Below, one piece after another: positions 41,541-50,294 of a DNA stretch of 52,960 nt. The notes under the pieces were generated by a model that searched no databases, had not been told where the DNA came from, and was given only the letters and a program-made list of their open reading frames with translations. Within the stretch, counting starts at the first letter, position 1. Every line of letters starts with the position of its first letter. Made by a program: the position numbers and the translations under genes. The DNA is from Gemmatimonadales bacterium (lineage in GTDB: Bacteria > Gemmatimonadota > Gemmatimonadetes > Gemmatimonadales > GWC2-71-9): NCBI GenBank assembly GCA_030601605.1, contig JAUVTI010000001.1, positions 1-52,960 on the forward strand. The letters are read 5' to 3'.

Positions 41541-42929
41541 TCAGCGAATCCCGACCATGTGATGCAACACGTCGTAGCGGCTCACGATCCCGGCGAGCTT
41601 GCCCTCACGCCGCACGAGGACCGCAGGCGTCTCGCGCGACAGCAGCTCGGAGACCCTGTCGAGAGGCGCATCCGCATCCACCACCGGGTAGGGCTGCTCC
41701 ATGATGTCGCGAACCGGTTGCTCGAGCACCACCGGCTGTGCTATGGCGCGCGCCATGAGGCTGGCCTCGTCGAGCGCCCCGACGCACTCGTCGTTCTCGA
41801 CGATCGGGAGCTGCGAGACGTCGTAGGTGTCCATCAGGTTGAGCGCCTGCCGCACCGTCTGCGCGGGAGTGACGATGACGAGCTCGGGCGCGCCGTCCGA
41901 CTTCGCTGCGAGCAAAGTGGAGGCCGTCACCCGTTCCACGTCGAGCATCTGGTTCTCACGCATCCACTCGTCGTTGTAGAGCTTGGAGAGATAGCGCTCG
42001 CCGGTGTCGGCCAGGATGGCGACCACACAGGCGTCCGGGTCGTTGGCCTGGCGCGCCACGTACAACGCGGCGCACACGTGGAGACCGGAGGAGCCGCCGA
42101 CGAACAGTCCTTCCTCCCGAGTCAGGCGGCGCGCCATCCGGAAGGAATCCTTGTCGCTCACTGAGACGAACTCGTCCACCACGTCGTAGTGCAGCGTGCC
42201 GGGGATCTTGTCGCCTCCGATCCCCTCCACCTTGTAGGGGTATCCCTCCCCAATCTGCTGGGTGCGCGCGTACTCGGCGTAGATCGATCCCTCGGGATCT
42301 CCAACGATCACCTGCACCTTGGGATTCTGCTCCTTGAGGTAGCGCCCCGCACCGGAGAGCGTGCCCCCCGTGCCGGCTCCGCCCACCAGATGGGTGATGC
42401 GTCCCTCCGTCTGCTCCCACAGCTCGGGGCCGGTCGAGCGGTAGTGCGCATCGGGGTTCACCTGGTTGTAGAACTGGTTGGCCAGCACTGCCCCGGGTGT
42501 CTCCTGGGCGATGGCCTTGGCCTTCATGACGTAGTTCTCGGGGTGGTCCGGCGGAACTGCGGTGGGAGTGGTGATGACCTTGGCGCCGAACGCCTTGAGC
42601 AGCCGCACTTTTTCGGACGACATCTTGTCCGGCATCGTGAAGATGCAGCGGTAGCCCTTTAGGGCCGCCGCGAGTGCGAGCCCGACACCGGTGTTCCCCG
42701 ACGTCCCCTCGACCACGACGCCGCCGGGCTTGAGCTGGCCGCTCCTCTCCGCGTCTTCGATGATAGCCAGGCCGATGCGGTCCTTCACCGATCCGCCGGG
42801 GTTGAAGAACTCCGCCTTGCCGTAGACCGGCGTCTCGAGGCCCTCGGTCACCCGGTTCAGCCGTATGAGGGGTGTCCAGCCGATCGTATCGAGGACGTTG
42901 GCGTACGGCCGCGCGTGGTTCTTGCTCAC
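41541..42929 (-). CDS. Cystathionine beta-synthase with CBS-domain pair
   Basis: A 462-residue PLP enzyme. The PLP Lys is in GGSVKDR (Lys 49), the phosphate loop in EGTSGNTGVG and GGAGTGGTL further on. From about residue 340 there is a pair of CBS domains (MDTYDVSQLPIVENDE, then GKLAGIVSRYDVLHHM) that normally bind adenosyl ligands. There is no N-terminal heme domain. It would condense serine and homocysteine, or act as a cysteine synthase. The GTG start overlaps the preceding TonB-C gene as GTGA. Cystathionine gamma-lyase is not seen. Confidence 0.9.
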   Translation of the reverse strand: MSKNHARPYANVLDTIGWTPLIRLNRVTEGLETPVYGKAEFFNPGGSVKDRIGLAIIEDAERSGQLKPGGVVVEGTSGNTGVGLALAAALKGYRCIFTMPDKMSSEKVRLLKAFGAKVITTPTAVPPDHPENYVMKAKAIAQETPGAVLANQFYNQVNPDAHYRSTGPELWEQTEGRITHLVGGAGTGGTLSGAGRYLKEQNPKVQVIVGDPEGSIYAEYARTQQIGEGYPYKVEGIGGDKIPGTLHYDVVDEFVSVSDKDSFRMARRLTREEGLFVGGSSGLHVCAALYVARQANDPDACVVAILADTGERYLSKLYNDEWMRENQMLDVERVTASTLLAAKSDGAPELVIVTPAQTVRQALNLMDTYDVSQLPIVENDECVGALDEASLMARAIAQPVVLEQPVRDIMEQPYPVVDADAPLDRVSELLSRETPAVLVRREGKLAGIVSRYDVLHHMVGIR

Positions 42930-43324
42930 GATCCACCTCCCGATGGCCCATCCGGCAGCCGGAAGTGCACCGGCTGGAGAAACGACGTCGCGACCGGGCG
43001 CCCGTCCCGCTGGGCGGGCGCGAAGCGCATTTCAGTTACGCCGGCCAGCGCAGCCGAGTCGAGCGCCGGGTATCCGCTGGCTTCGGCAACTTGCGTGGAG
43101 TCCGGCACGACCGCGCCGGTGTCGTCCACGAAGAGTCGCAGCACGACCGTGCCTTCCACGCGCTGTTCGTAGAGGGCGCGTGGGTAGTCGATCGGCGACT
43201 CGGCGTTCACTACCACCGGCGCCTCGAACCGGCGCTGCGGCTGGTTCGTCACTTCACCGTTGGGTGTCGACTCTTCCGCCGCACAAGCGGCCAGCAACCC
43301 GGCTGCAATCCAGAGATGTCGCAT
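42926..43324 (-). CDS. Lipoprotein with a TonB C-terminal domain
   Basis: A 132-residue protein with lipoprotein signal LWIAAGLLAACAAEES (lipobox Cys near 15), a short linker, and a TonB-type C-terminal domain (YPRALYEQRVEGTVVLRLFV, then GYPALDSAALAGVTEMRFAP). Unlike TonB it has no transmembrane energy-coupling helix and no long proline-rich region, so it may only share the fold. ATG 43324 is set by a TAATG overlap with the mutS stop. Confidence 0.85.
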   Translation of the reverse strand: MRHLWIAAGLLAACAAEESTPNGEVTNQPQRRFEAPVVVNAESPIDYPRALYEQRVEGTVVLRLFVDDTGAVVPDSTQVAEASGYPALDSAALAGVTEMRFAPAQRDGRPVATSFLQPVHFRLPDGPSGGGS

Positions 43325-45924
43325 TACCGATCCTCGGCGCGTTTCTTGAGCTCGGCGAGGCGGGTGAGCGCCTCGATGGGTGTCAACGTTTCGGGGTCGA
43401 GGTCCTGCAACTCCTTGACCACCGGGTGTTCGCCTGCCGCGAACAGTGCAAGCTGCTGCGCATCCGGTGCGGGCGGCGGAGCGATGCCCGCCACGTGATG
43501 TCCGGACTCCAACAGGGCGAGGATCTCCCACGCCCGCTGCACCACGTCGCGTGGCAGGCCCGCCAGCCGCCCCACGTGTATTCCGTAGGAGCGGTCCGAT
43601 CCGCCCGGCTGCAGCTTGTGGAGGAACACGATGTCGTCACCGGACTCCTTGACGGCCACGTTGTAGTTGCGTGTGTGCTGCAGCTCTTCGGTGAGTTGGG
43701 TGAGCTCGTGGTAGTGGGTCGCGAAGATGGTCTTGCAGCCCACGCTGTCGTGCAGATGCTCGGTTACCGCCCAGGCGATCGCCACGCCGTCGTAGGTCGC
43801 CGTGCCCCGTCCTATCTCGTCGAGCAGGATCAGGCTGGAGTCGGTGGCGCCGCGCAGGATGGCGCTGGTCTCGCTCATCTCCACCATGAACGTGGAGTGG
43901 CCGCGCCCCAGTGCGTCGCTCGCGCCGACGCGGGTGAACACGCGGTCCACCACGCCGATGCGTGCAGCGTCAGCCGCCACGAAAGAACCCATCTGCGCCA
44001 TCAGCACGGCGAGACCGGTCTGGCGCAGCACGGTGGACTTGCCGGCCATGTTGGGGCCGGTGAGCAGGATGATGCGGGCGGCGGCGTCGAGATGAACGTC
44101 GTTGGGGATGAACTTGCCCGGCGGCAGCATGCGCTCGACCACCGGATGCCTGGAACCAGTGAGCTCGAGTTCCATCCCCGAGTCCACTTCCGGGCGCACG
44201 TAGCGCTCGCGCACCGCCGTCTCCGCAAGAGCCGCGAAGACGTCGAGCGTGGCGCTTGTGCGCGCAGCCCCGCGCAGCCGGGCCAGGCGTGAGGCGATCG
44301 AATCACACAGGGCGTGCAGCAGGGCGCGCTCCGCTTCGAGCGCGCGCTCCTCCGCGCCCAGCACCCGCGCCTCGTAGCCCTTGAGCTCCGGTGTGACGTA
44401 GCGCTCGGCGTTGGTGAGAGTCTGGCGCCGCTCGTAGTTATCCGGGACCGCGTCCTTGTGCACCTTGGTGACTTCGATGTAGTAGCCGAAGACCTTGTTG
44501 TATCCGACCTTGAGCGACGATATGCCGGTGCGCTCCCGCTCGGTGACCTGGAGGGCGGCGATGTAGCGTTTGCCTCCGTCGCGCAGCTCGCGGATCTCGT
44601 CCAGCTCCGCATCTGCGCCGGGGCGGATACTGTCGGCGTCGCCAAGCGATGCGGGAGGGCTGTCCACCAGCATGCGGGACAGCTCGTCAGTGAGGTCGGT
44701 GAGCAGGTCGAAGTCCTCGGCAACGCGCTCCAGCTCGGCGCTGCGCTCGCGGGCGGCGAGTCCGTCGAGGGCGCTCTTCAGGTCGGGCAGCCGGGCGAGG
44801 GAATCGCGCAGCGCGCCCAGGTCGCGCGGGTTGGCGCGGTGCGCCGCGGCCCGTCCCGCCAGCCGCTCGATGTCGCGGACTCCGTCGAGCGCGTCCCACA
44901 GGCGCTCGCGGCCCCGTGCGTCGTCCACCAGCACCTCGACCGCGTCGAGGCGCGCGTTGATACCGTCCACCGTGCGCAGCGGCGCCAGCAGCCACTGCCG
45001 GAGCAGGCGCGCGCCCATGGGGGTGACCGTCCGATCGAGTACCTCGAGCAGCGTTCCGCCCTGCTCGCCCGGCCGCATCGGCTCGGTCAGCTCGAGGTTG
45101 CGGCGCGTCATCTCGTCGAGCGGCATCGTGGCGCCCACGCGCCGCACCGAGGGCGGCGCGAGCTGCGGCAGGCCGCCCGGCTGCAGTTCGCTCGCGTACT
45201 TGAGCAGTGCCCCCGCCGCGCCGAGGGCCGGCCGGTCGGAATCGCCGAGCCCGAGGCCTTCGAGCCCCCGCAATCCGAAACGCCGCGCAATCTCCTCGGC
45301 GGCTTCGTCGGGGTTGAACTCCCACGCCTCACGCTGTGTGACCATGAGCTGGCTGCCAGCGGCCGGCACCTCCCCACCCTCCGGCACGACGATCTCGCGA
45401 GGGTCGAAGCGGGAGAACGCGACCTGGAGGTCATCCACCGCCACCGTCTCCAGGATGAACTCGCCGGTCGATAGATCCAGCGCCGCGAGCCCGACCGGAT
45501 CGCCGGGGAGGATCGCCACCAGGAAGTTGTTGCATGTGCTGTCCAGCCACTCGTGGGCGAGGATCGCGCCGGGGCTCACCGTCTCGATCACCTCGCGCCG
45601 CACCACCCCCTTGGCGTGCTTTGGATCCTCCACCTGCTCGCAAATGGCTACCCGGTAGCCGCGCTCCACGAGGCGCCGCAGGTATCCGTCGGCGGCCTTG
45701 ACCGGCACGCCTGCCAGCGGGATCTCGGCGGCGGCGCCGCTGTTGCGGCTCGTGAGCGTCAGGCCCAACTCCCGCGCGGCGAGCTTCGCGTCGTCGAGGA
45801 ACATCTCGTAGAAGTCGCCCATGCGGAAAAACAGAATCGAATCGGTATGGCGCGCCTTGATTGCGCGGTACTGCTGCATCAGCGGGGTCTCGGCCTCCGG
45901 AGACGAGCGATGCCTTCGGCTCAC
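43324..45924 (-). CDS. mutS: DNA mismatch repair protein MutS
   Basis: An 866-residue mismatch sensor. The mismatch-binding Phe-x-Glu is in FRMGDFYEMF near the N-terminus. The ATPase has GPNMAGKSTVLRQ (Walker A), then SLILLDEIGRGTATYDG (Walker B) and the dimer region ATHYHELTQL. Conserved length and start region (TPLMQQYRAIKARH) support the GTG at 45924, which overlaps the SPOR gene stop. It is placed in the middle of the 13-gene unit between envelope genes. MutL is not in the window. Confidence 0.96.
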   Translation of the reverse strand: MSRRHRSSPEAETPLMQQYRAIKARHTDSILFFRMGDFYEMFLDDAKLAARELGLTLTSRNSGAAAEIPLAGVPVKAADGYLRRLVERGYRVAICEQVEDPKHAKGVVRREVIETVSPGAILAHEWLDSTCNNFLVAILPGDPVGLAALDLSTGEFILETVAVDDLQVAFSRFDPREIVVPEGGEVPAAGSQLMVTQREAWEFNPDEAAEEIARRFGLRGLEGLGLGDSDRPALGAAGALLKYASELQPGGLPQLAPPSVRRVGATMPLDEMTRRNLELTEPMRPGEQGGTLLEVLDRTVTPMGARLLRQWLLAPLRTVDGINARLDAVEVLVDDARGRERLWDALDGVRDIERLAGRAAAHRANPRDLGALRDSLARLPDLKSALDGLAARERSAELERVAEDFDLLTDLTDELSRMLVDSPPASLGDADSIRPGADAELDEIRELRDGGKRYIAALQVTERERTGISSLKVGYNKVFGYYIEVTKVHKDAVPDNYERRQTLTNAERYVTPELKGYEARVLGAEERALEAERALLHALCDSIASRLARLRGAARTSATLDVFAALAETAVRERYVRPEVDSGMELELTGSRHPVVERMLPPGKFIPNDVHLDAAARIILLTGPNMAGKSTVLRQTGLAVLMAQMGSFVAADAARIGVVDRVFTRVGASDALGRGHSTFMVEMSETSAILRGATDSSLILLDEIGRGTATYDGVAIAWAVTEHLHDSVGCKTIFATHYHELTQLTEELQHTRNYNVAVKESGDDIVFLHKLQPGGSDRSYGIHVGRLAGLPRDVVQRAWEILALLESGHHVAGIAPPPAPDAQQLALFAAGEHPVVKELQDLDPETLTPIEALTRLAELKKRAEDR

Positions 45925-46787
45925 TGCTGCTCCTCGACGACGAACGGACTCCCGCCCAGCCGCTGCCTGAGCTCGTTCGCGAGCCGCTGGGCTGCGCTGC
46001 GATCGGGGAAGCGCCCCACCCGGACCTTGAAGAGCCCGTCCACGCCGCGGACCACGTGGGGGTCGTAGCCCGCCGCGTGCAGCTGGCGCATGAGCTCATC
46101 GGCGGCAACCGCGTTCTGTACCGCGGCAACCTGGGCTGCGTACACCGTCTGGGTGCCGGCCGAAGGCTGGGCCGGCCGCGCCTGGGCCGAGTCGCCGCCG
46201 AGCGAGTCGCCCTCCTGTGCGAAGGCGGCGCAGCGCTGCAGTTGGTAGCGAGCTCGCTGGGCCAACTCGACGTTGTCTCCGGCGTCGGCGGCCGCGGTGC
46301 TCAGCAGGCGGCACCCGTCGGCGCCGTTCCCGACCTCCAGCTGCGCGCGGCCGGCCCAGAAGCCCGCCTCGGGCAGAACCTCACTGAAGGGGTAGTCCAT
46401 CAGCACGCGCTGGGCGCTGCGGTATGCTGCGGCGTAATCGCCGGCGCCGAACGCGATCTGGGCGAGGCGCAGATGCGCCCGGTCGGCCCAGCCGGATCGC
46501 GCGTACTCGATGCCGACGCGGCGGAAGTAGAGCGTTGCGCTGTCCACGTCGGCCGCGACCACGCCCGCCGCGTAGAGCAACTCGGGGTAGAGCGTATCGT
46601 TGGGGGAGACCTCTGACAGTCGCGCGCGCACGAACACCCGCGCGGAGTCGCCCTGCCCCTCGGTGGCGAGCCTCACGGCGACGGTGAGGGTCGAATCCCC
46701 CTCGACTTCCTCCCAGGGAACCACTTCCTGCGCGGTCGCCGACGTGGCGGCCGCGAAGACCAGCACTGACAGCAAGAGTCGTCTCAC
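45921..46787 (-). CDS. Exported TPR / SPOR-domain protein
   Basis: A 288-residue protein with a signal peptide (LLLSVLVFAAATSATAQE), TPR-like repeats (RAHLRLAQIAFGAGDYAAAY, FSEVLPEAGFWAGRAQL) and a C-terminal SPOR domain (VYAAQVAAVQNAVAADELM, then VRVGRFPDRSAAQRLANEL). SPOR domains bind glycan strands stripped of peptide at the division site, so a septal role is likely. The GTG start overlaps the holA stop by 4 nt and its own stop overlaps mutS. Confidence 0.88.
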   Translation of the reverse strand: MRRLLLSVLVFAAATSATAQEVVPWEEVEGDSTLTVAVRLATEGQGDSARVFVRARLSEVSPNDTLYPELLYAAGVVAADVDSATLYFRRVGIEYARSGWADRAHLRLAQIAFGAGDYAAAYRSAQRVLMDYPFSEVLPEAGFWAGRAQLEVGNGADGCRLLSTAAADAGDNVELAQRARYQLQRCAAFAQEGDSLGGDSAQARPAQPSAGTQTVYAAQVAAVQNAVAADELMRQLHAAGYDPHVVRGVDGLFKVRVGRFPDRSAAQRLANELRQRLGGSPFVVEEQQ

Positions 46788-47836
46788 GCCGCAGCCCTCC
46801 TGGCGCTCATCACGAGCAGCATGTCGCTCAAGGTACCGACCTCGTCGCTGATGGTAGTTGATTTCAGGGCACGGTCGGCGTCGTATGCGCTGCGCAACGC
46901 CTGATCGATGTCTTCGGCGGCCCAGTTCCTGGCGGCGGCGGTCCAGCGTGCCGCCTCGGCCTGCCAGCTTCCGAGTCCAGCGGGACGCGCCTGCTTGATG
47001 CGCTGGAGCACGGCCTGTTCGACGCGGCGCGCCGACGTTCCCTTGTCGAGCAGCGCCCGCGCCAGCCGCACGCCCACGAGGGCGGTGCCGAGCCCCGCTA
47101 CGAGGCGCACTCCGTTTACGCCCGATGTCGAGAGCACGCCCTCGAGTATTCCGATCGCCCGCGGCACGTCCCGCTGCAGCACCGCGCTCACCCAGTCGTG
47201 TGCGGTCTCGCCGCGCCGCACGCCCACGAGGTTGGCCACGTCGTCGACGCCCATGGGATGCTCACCCGCGGCGGCAGCCAGCTTCTCGATCTCCATCGCG
47301 AGCTGAGACAGCTCTCCGCCGAGCGCCTCGATCAGGTGCGTGACAGCATCGGGCTCGAAAGCGAACCCCGAACGCTCGGCGCGCAGCTTCACCCAGCGGG
47401 CGAGCCGCTTCGGGTCGAGGCCTCCGATGACGACGTGCGCCGCCTTCCGCGACAGGTCCGCGTGGGGCTTCTGGCCCGCTCCGTGCACCAACACCAGCAT
47501 CGTGGTGGGTGAGGGGTTGGCGACGTAGCGCTCCAGCACCTTCCAGACGCGCGCGTTCCTGCGCCATTGCTCGAGCGCCTTGATCACCACCACGCGGCGC
47601 TCGGCGAGCATCGGTGGCGTCTCGATCAGGGCGTGCAGGCTCTCCCCGTCGAGGTCGCCCGCGGAGCGGATGTCCAGGTTGAAGTCGCGGCTCGCCGGAT
47701 CCACGGCCTGCTCCAGCATGAGCGAGACGAGCTCGTCCTTCAGCACGTCCTCGTCGCCGGTCAGGTAGTAGACGGGAGCCAGCTCCCCGCGCCGGATCTG
47801 ACGGTACGCGGAGTCGAAGTCGAGGGAAGCCGCCAT
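46784..47836 (-). CDS. holA: DNA polymerase III delta subunit
   Basis: A 350-residue clamp-loader subunit that opens the beta ring. The opening RGELAPVYYLTGDEDVLKDEL is characteristic, followed by VVVIKALEQW and the domain III helices (DWVSAVLQRDVPRAIGILEG). No Walker A is expected in delta. It is the first gene of the leftward unit that includes mutS and ddl, and begins 47 nt after the anti-sigma gene stop, so read-through from the sigma locus is possible. Confidence 0.9.
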   Translation of the reverse strand: MAASLDFDSAYRQIRRGELAPVYYLTGDEDVLKDELVSLMLEQAVDPASRDFNLDIRSAGDLDGESLHALIETPPMLAERRVVVIKALEQWRRNARVWKVLERYVANPSPTTMLVLVHGAGQKPHADLSRKAAHVVIGGLDPKRLARWVKLRAERSGFAFEPDAVTHLIEALGGELSQLAMEIEKLAAAAGEHPMGVDDVANLVGVRRGETAHDWVSAVLQRDVPRAIGILEGVLSTSGVNGVRLVAGLGTALVGVRLARALLDKGTSARRVEQAVLQRIKQARPAGLGSWQAEAARWTAAARNWAAEDIDQALRSAYDADRALKSTTISDEVGTLSDMLLVMSARRAAA

Positions 47837-47883
47837 ATAGGGCGGAAACTACCGACCGGGAGGTGCGGGAGAAAGCCTGCCCG

Positions 47884-48390
47884 CTAGGGCGACAGCGCCG
47901 TGCGCACTCCGAAGGGTGCCTCGCCGGCTCCCGGGGTGCGCAGCGGCCCGGTGAAGGCCGGAACCGAGAGGTGAGCGAAGCTGACGAACGGGGGAGCCGG
48001 GTTGGCGACCACGACCGGCCGGGGCCGCTGGACAGGCTGCTGTGCGGCGCGGGAGCCGGGGCCCGTCGCGGCCTCCCACACGAAGAGCGCCGCCGCGGTC
48101 ATCAGCATCAGGGCCACCATGATTCCGGCGGGAGCCGGAGTGACGGGTTCGTACAGGGTGAGCGGCGGACCTGCCAGGCGGCTCGCCAGACGGCGCCCTG
48201 ACAGCCACGTGGGCTCGAGCTCGCGCAGGCTCTTCAGCACAGTGACGCCCCTGGCCACCCTGGCGTGATACTGGGTACACCGGGGGCAGCTCTGCAGGTG
48301 ATCGCTCATCCGCTGCCGCAGATCTGCGCCGATCAGGCCGTCGCGCCAATCGGAATAGCGCTCCAGAAACTCGTGACAATTCATGGCCAT
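47884..48390 (-). CDS. Anti-sigma factor with zinc-binding domain
   Basis: A 168-residue single-pass membrane protein. The N-terminal anti-sigma zinc motif has NCHEFLERYSDW, then DHLQSCPRCTQYH, giving HxxxCxxC. A membrane segment, GIMVALMLMTAAALFVWEA, follows near residue 90, then a Pro-rich extracytoplasmic tail. It would hold the ECF sigma factor encoded upstream in an inactive form. The two genes are separated by a long heptamer-repeat hairpin. Confidence 0.85.
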   Translation of the reverse strand: MAMNCHEFLERYSDWRDGLIGADLRQRMSDHLQSCPRCTQYHARVARGVTVLKSLRELEPTWLSGRRLASRLAGPPLTLYEPVTPAPAGIMVALMLMTAAALFVWEAATGPGSRAAQQPVQRPRPVVVANPAPPFVSFAHLSVPAFTGPLRTPGAGEAPFGVRTALSP

Positions 48391-48429
48391 CGGGTGTTAC
48401 AGCGGGACTTCGGCGATGTTCCCCTCATA

Positions 48430-48494
48430 CCGGGAAACGGGAAACGGGAAGCGTGCGATGGTCGCTGTACCCTTCCCCCTTCCCCGTTCCCCGG
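48430..48494. repeat. Heptamer-repeat inverted hairpin between sigma and anti-sigma genes
   Basis: The left arm 48430-48451 consists of CGGGAAA-type heptamers; the right arm 48472-48494 is complementary in kind (CTTCCCC, TTCCCCG). They can pair over 19 bp with three mismatches and one bulge around a 20-nt loop. No T-run follows, so it is not a standard terminator. It sits in the 125-nt intercistronic region and may change the amount of anti-sigma relative to sigma. Confidence 0.8.
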
Positions 48495-48515
48495 TGGGTC
48501 AGGGACGCTGGGCGG

Positions 48516-49163
48516 CTAATCGAGCAGCGGCCCGATGATCTGGGCGAAGCGGTTGCGCGCCCGGTTGAGCCGGCTCTTCACCGTGCCGAGGTTGCAGTCG
48601 GTGATCTCGGCAATCTCTTCGTAGGTCTTCCCCTCGAGCTCGCGCAGCACGAACACGACGCGGTGGTGCTCCGGCAGCTGCTTCACCGCCCACTCGACGA
48701 GCTCGCGCAGGTGCCGCTTGCGGAAGAGGTCCTCCGGCCGGTAGTGCCTGTCCTCGAACTGGAGCGGTCGGTGGTCGGCCTCCCAGTTTTTCTTGATGGT
48801 CTGAAACAGCACGAGCGGACTGCGGCTGCGGTTCCGCAGCTCGTTCTTGGCCAGGTTGGACGCGATCGTGTAGATCCACGTCGAGAACTTCCTCGTCTGG
48901 TCGAAACGGTGCAGATGGCGGTGCACGCGGATGAACACTTCCTGCACCAGATCCTCGGAGCGCTCACGGTCGCCGATGGTCCGGTAGATGAAGTTGAGCA
49001 ACCGCTTCTGGTAGCGGTCCACCAGCACGTCGAACCCCCGCTGCCGCCCCGCCAGGAACGCCGCCACCACGCTCGAATCGTCGAGCGCGCGCAGCTCAAT
49101 GGTCTCCGCCCCGTAGGCGGACTTGGGTGTCACCCGTTGCAGGGTGTCAGGCCTAGCGGTCAT
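48516..49163 (-). CDS. RNA polymerase sigma factor, ECF subfamily
   Basis: A 215-residue ECF sigma. Region 2 has AFLAGRQRGFDVLVDRYQKR, then RSEDLVQEVFIRVHRHLHRF and TWIYTIASNLAKNELRNR. Region 4 has LPEHHRVVFVLRELEGKTYE and the helix-turn-helix EIAEITDCNLGTVKSRLNRA. ATG 49163 has GGGAG 7 nt upstream and starts a few residues before region 2. The anti-sigma gene lies downstream in the same direction. A CGTACC/GGTACG inverted repeat sits about 100 nt upstream. Confidence 0.92.
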   Translation of the reverse strand: MTARPDTLQRVTPKSAYGAETIELRALDDSSVVAAFLAGRQRGFDVLVDRYQKRLLNFIYRTIGDRERSEDLVQEVFIRVHRHLHRFDQTRKFSTWIYTIASNLAKNELRNRSRSPLVLFQTIKKNWEADHRPLQFEDRHYRPEDLFRKRHLRELVEWAVKQLPEHHRVVFVLRELEGKTYEEIAEITDCNLGTVKSRLNRARNRFAQIIGPLLD

Positions 49164-49266
49164 GTGAAGCTCCCGGGCCACGCCCCCGTCGAGGGGCCGG
49201 CCCTCGTTCTGACGAACAAGATGCGGTACAACGCCCTCCTTACTGTGCCCCAAACACCGCACGAAT

Positions 49267-49284
49267 CGTACCGATCCGGGTACG
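49267..49284. promoter_or_regulatory. Inverted repeat upstream of the sigma gene
   Basis: CGTACC at 49267-49272 and GGTACG at 49279-49284 form a perfect inverted repeat with a 6-nt spacer, 104-121 nt before the sigma start. It could be an operator or part of an autoregulated promoter; no partner site is known. Confidence 0.4.
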
Positions 49285-49331
49285 AAGCCCGTCCTTGTGG
49301 CGTAAGCCGTTGACGATCATTCAGATACGAA

Positions 49332-49390
49332 GGGCCCGGCGAACCGTCCACCGGGCCCCTCCAGGCTCCGACCCGTCCCCCGTGGGGGAC
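49332..49390 (-). terminator. Two GC-rich hairpins downstream of the NUDIX gene
   Basis: GTCCCCC/GGGGGAC (49375-49390) and GGGCCCGG/CCGGGCCC (49332-49339 with 49351-49358) lie within 67 nt of the NUDIX stop on the minus strand. No clear T-run follows either, so they may be weak or Rho-assisted terminators separating the NUDIX gene from the sigma locus. Confidence 0.45.
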
Positions 49391-49398
49391 ACAGTCCC

Positions 49399-49956
49399 CT
49401 ACAAATCAAGTCGGAATCCGGCCACCCAGAGGAGAGCCGCGATGGACTTCGCGTCCACGATCTTCCCGTCGCGGATCATCTCCAGGATCTGGGTGATGGG
49501 CAGCGGCTTCACCTCTATGAACTCGTCGCCCTCATGGTTGGGTTCCCCTGCGGTGATCCCGGTGGCCAGATAGAGGTGAATCCGCTCGTCCGTGAAGCCC
49601 GGAGTCGTGTAGATCGTGGTGAGGTGCTCGATTTGCTCGGCGCTCGCTCCGGTCTCCTCCAGAAGCTCGCGCCGCGCGCACGCCTCCGGGTCCTCTCCGG
49701 GCTCCAGGGTGCCCGCCGGGATCTCCCAGATGACCCCGCCGGTGGCGTGGCGGTACTGCTCGAGGAGGAGGATCGACGGGTCGGGGTTTCCCGGGTCCGA
49801 CAGAAGCGGGACTACGGCCACAGCCCCGGGATGGCGGACGATTTCCAGCTCGAATTCCCTGCCGTCGGGCGCCCGGAGGGTGTCCAGGTCCACCCTCACG
49901 AGCCGCCCGTCGAAGGCGCGCCGAGAGCCGATGTGCTCAGGTGCGTCGCCGGTCAT
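49399..49956 (-). CDS. NUDIX hydrolase, ADP-ribose pyrophosphatase-like
   Basis: A 185-residue protein. The NUDIX box is GTLEPGEDPEACARRELLEE followed by TGA, matching Gx5Ex7REUxEExGU. VVPLLSDPGNPDPSILLLEQ and YRHATGGVIWEIPAG upstream are the usual ADPRase block (EQ-R---E-PAG). It would hydrolyse ADP-ribose to AMP and ribose 5-phosphate. ATG 49956 was chosen as the first good start before GSRRAFDGRLV. The DUF4177-like gene lies 43 nt upstream, co-directional. Confidence 0.92.
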   Translation of the reverse strand: MTGDAPEHIGSRRAFDGRLVRVDLDTLRAPDGREFELEIVRHPGAVAVVPLLSDPGNPDPSILLLEQYRHATGGVIWEIPAGTLEPGEDPEACARRELLEETGASAEQIEHLTTIYTTPGFTDERIHLYLATGITAGEPNHEGDEFIEVKPLPITQILEMIRDGKIVDAKSIAALLWVAGFRLDL

Positions 49957-49999
49957 CGGGGTCTCCGGCCGGGGCGTGTGCGGAGCGCTTCCCGCTGGC

Positions 50000-50167
50000 T
50001 CAGGCTTGCCGGGAGAAGACGACGAGCGTCTTCTGGTCGGGGAGGAGGTCGAGGGAGTGGTAGGTCCAGCCACCCCGCGCGCGCTCGTTCAGCAGGTCCG
50101 TGATCATGACCTCGTCCTCGCGGGACTTTCCCTGCAGCCGCACGATCACCGCCTGGTACTCTGTCAT
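50000..50167 (-). CDS. Small DUF4177-like protein
   Basis: A 55-residue protein (TEYQAVIVRLQGKSREDE, then LLNERARGGWTYHSLDLLP, ending VVFSRQA). The order, an N-terminal strand, LNE-x-x-x-GW, then VVF near the end, fits DUF4177, a short domain of unknown function. Starts further upstream lack coding character. It is followed after 43 nt by the NUDIX gene. Confidence 0.65.
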   Translation of the reverse strand: MTEYQAVIVRLQGKSREDEVMITDLLNERARGGWTYHSLDLLPDQKTLVVFSRQA

Positions 50168-50294
50168 CAAAGCCTCTGGGTCGAATGAGAGCCCTGCTCG
50201 TCGTGTGAATCTAGCGGCTTTTGAGCAGTCCGGGGGACCCTCCTCAGCGGCGCCCTGGGGCGCGGCTCGAGCACCAGCCCTGGCCTCCGGAGGG

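Noticed and set aside
42865..44292. 475-codon plus-strand frame opposite mutS and cystathionine beta-synthase
   Set aside because: It is antisense to firmly identified genes and low-complexity basic in composition.
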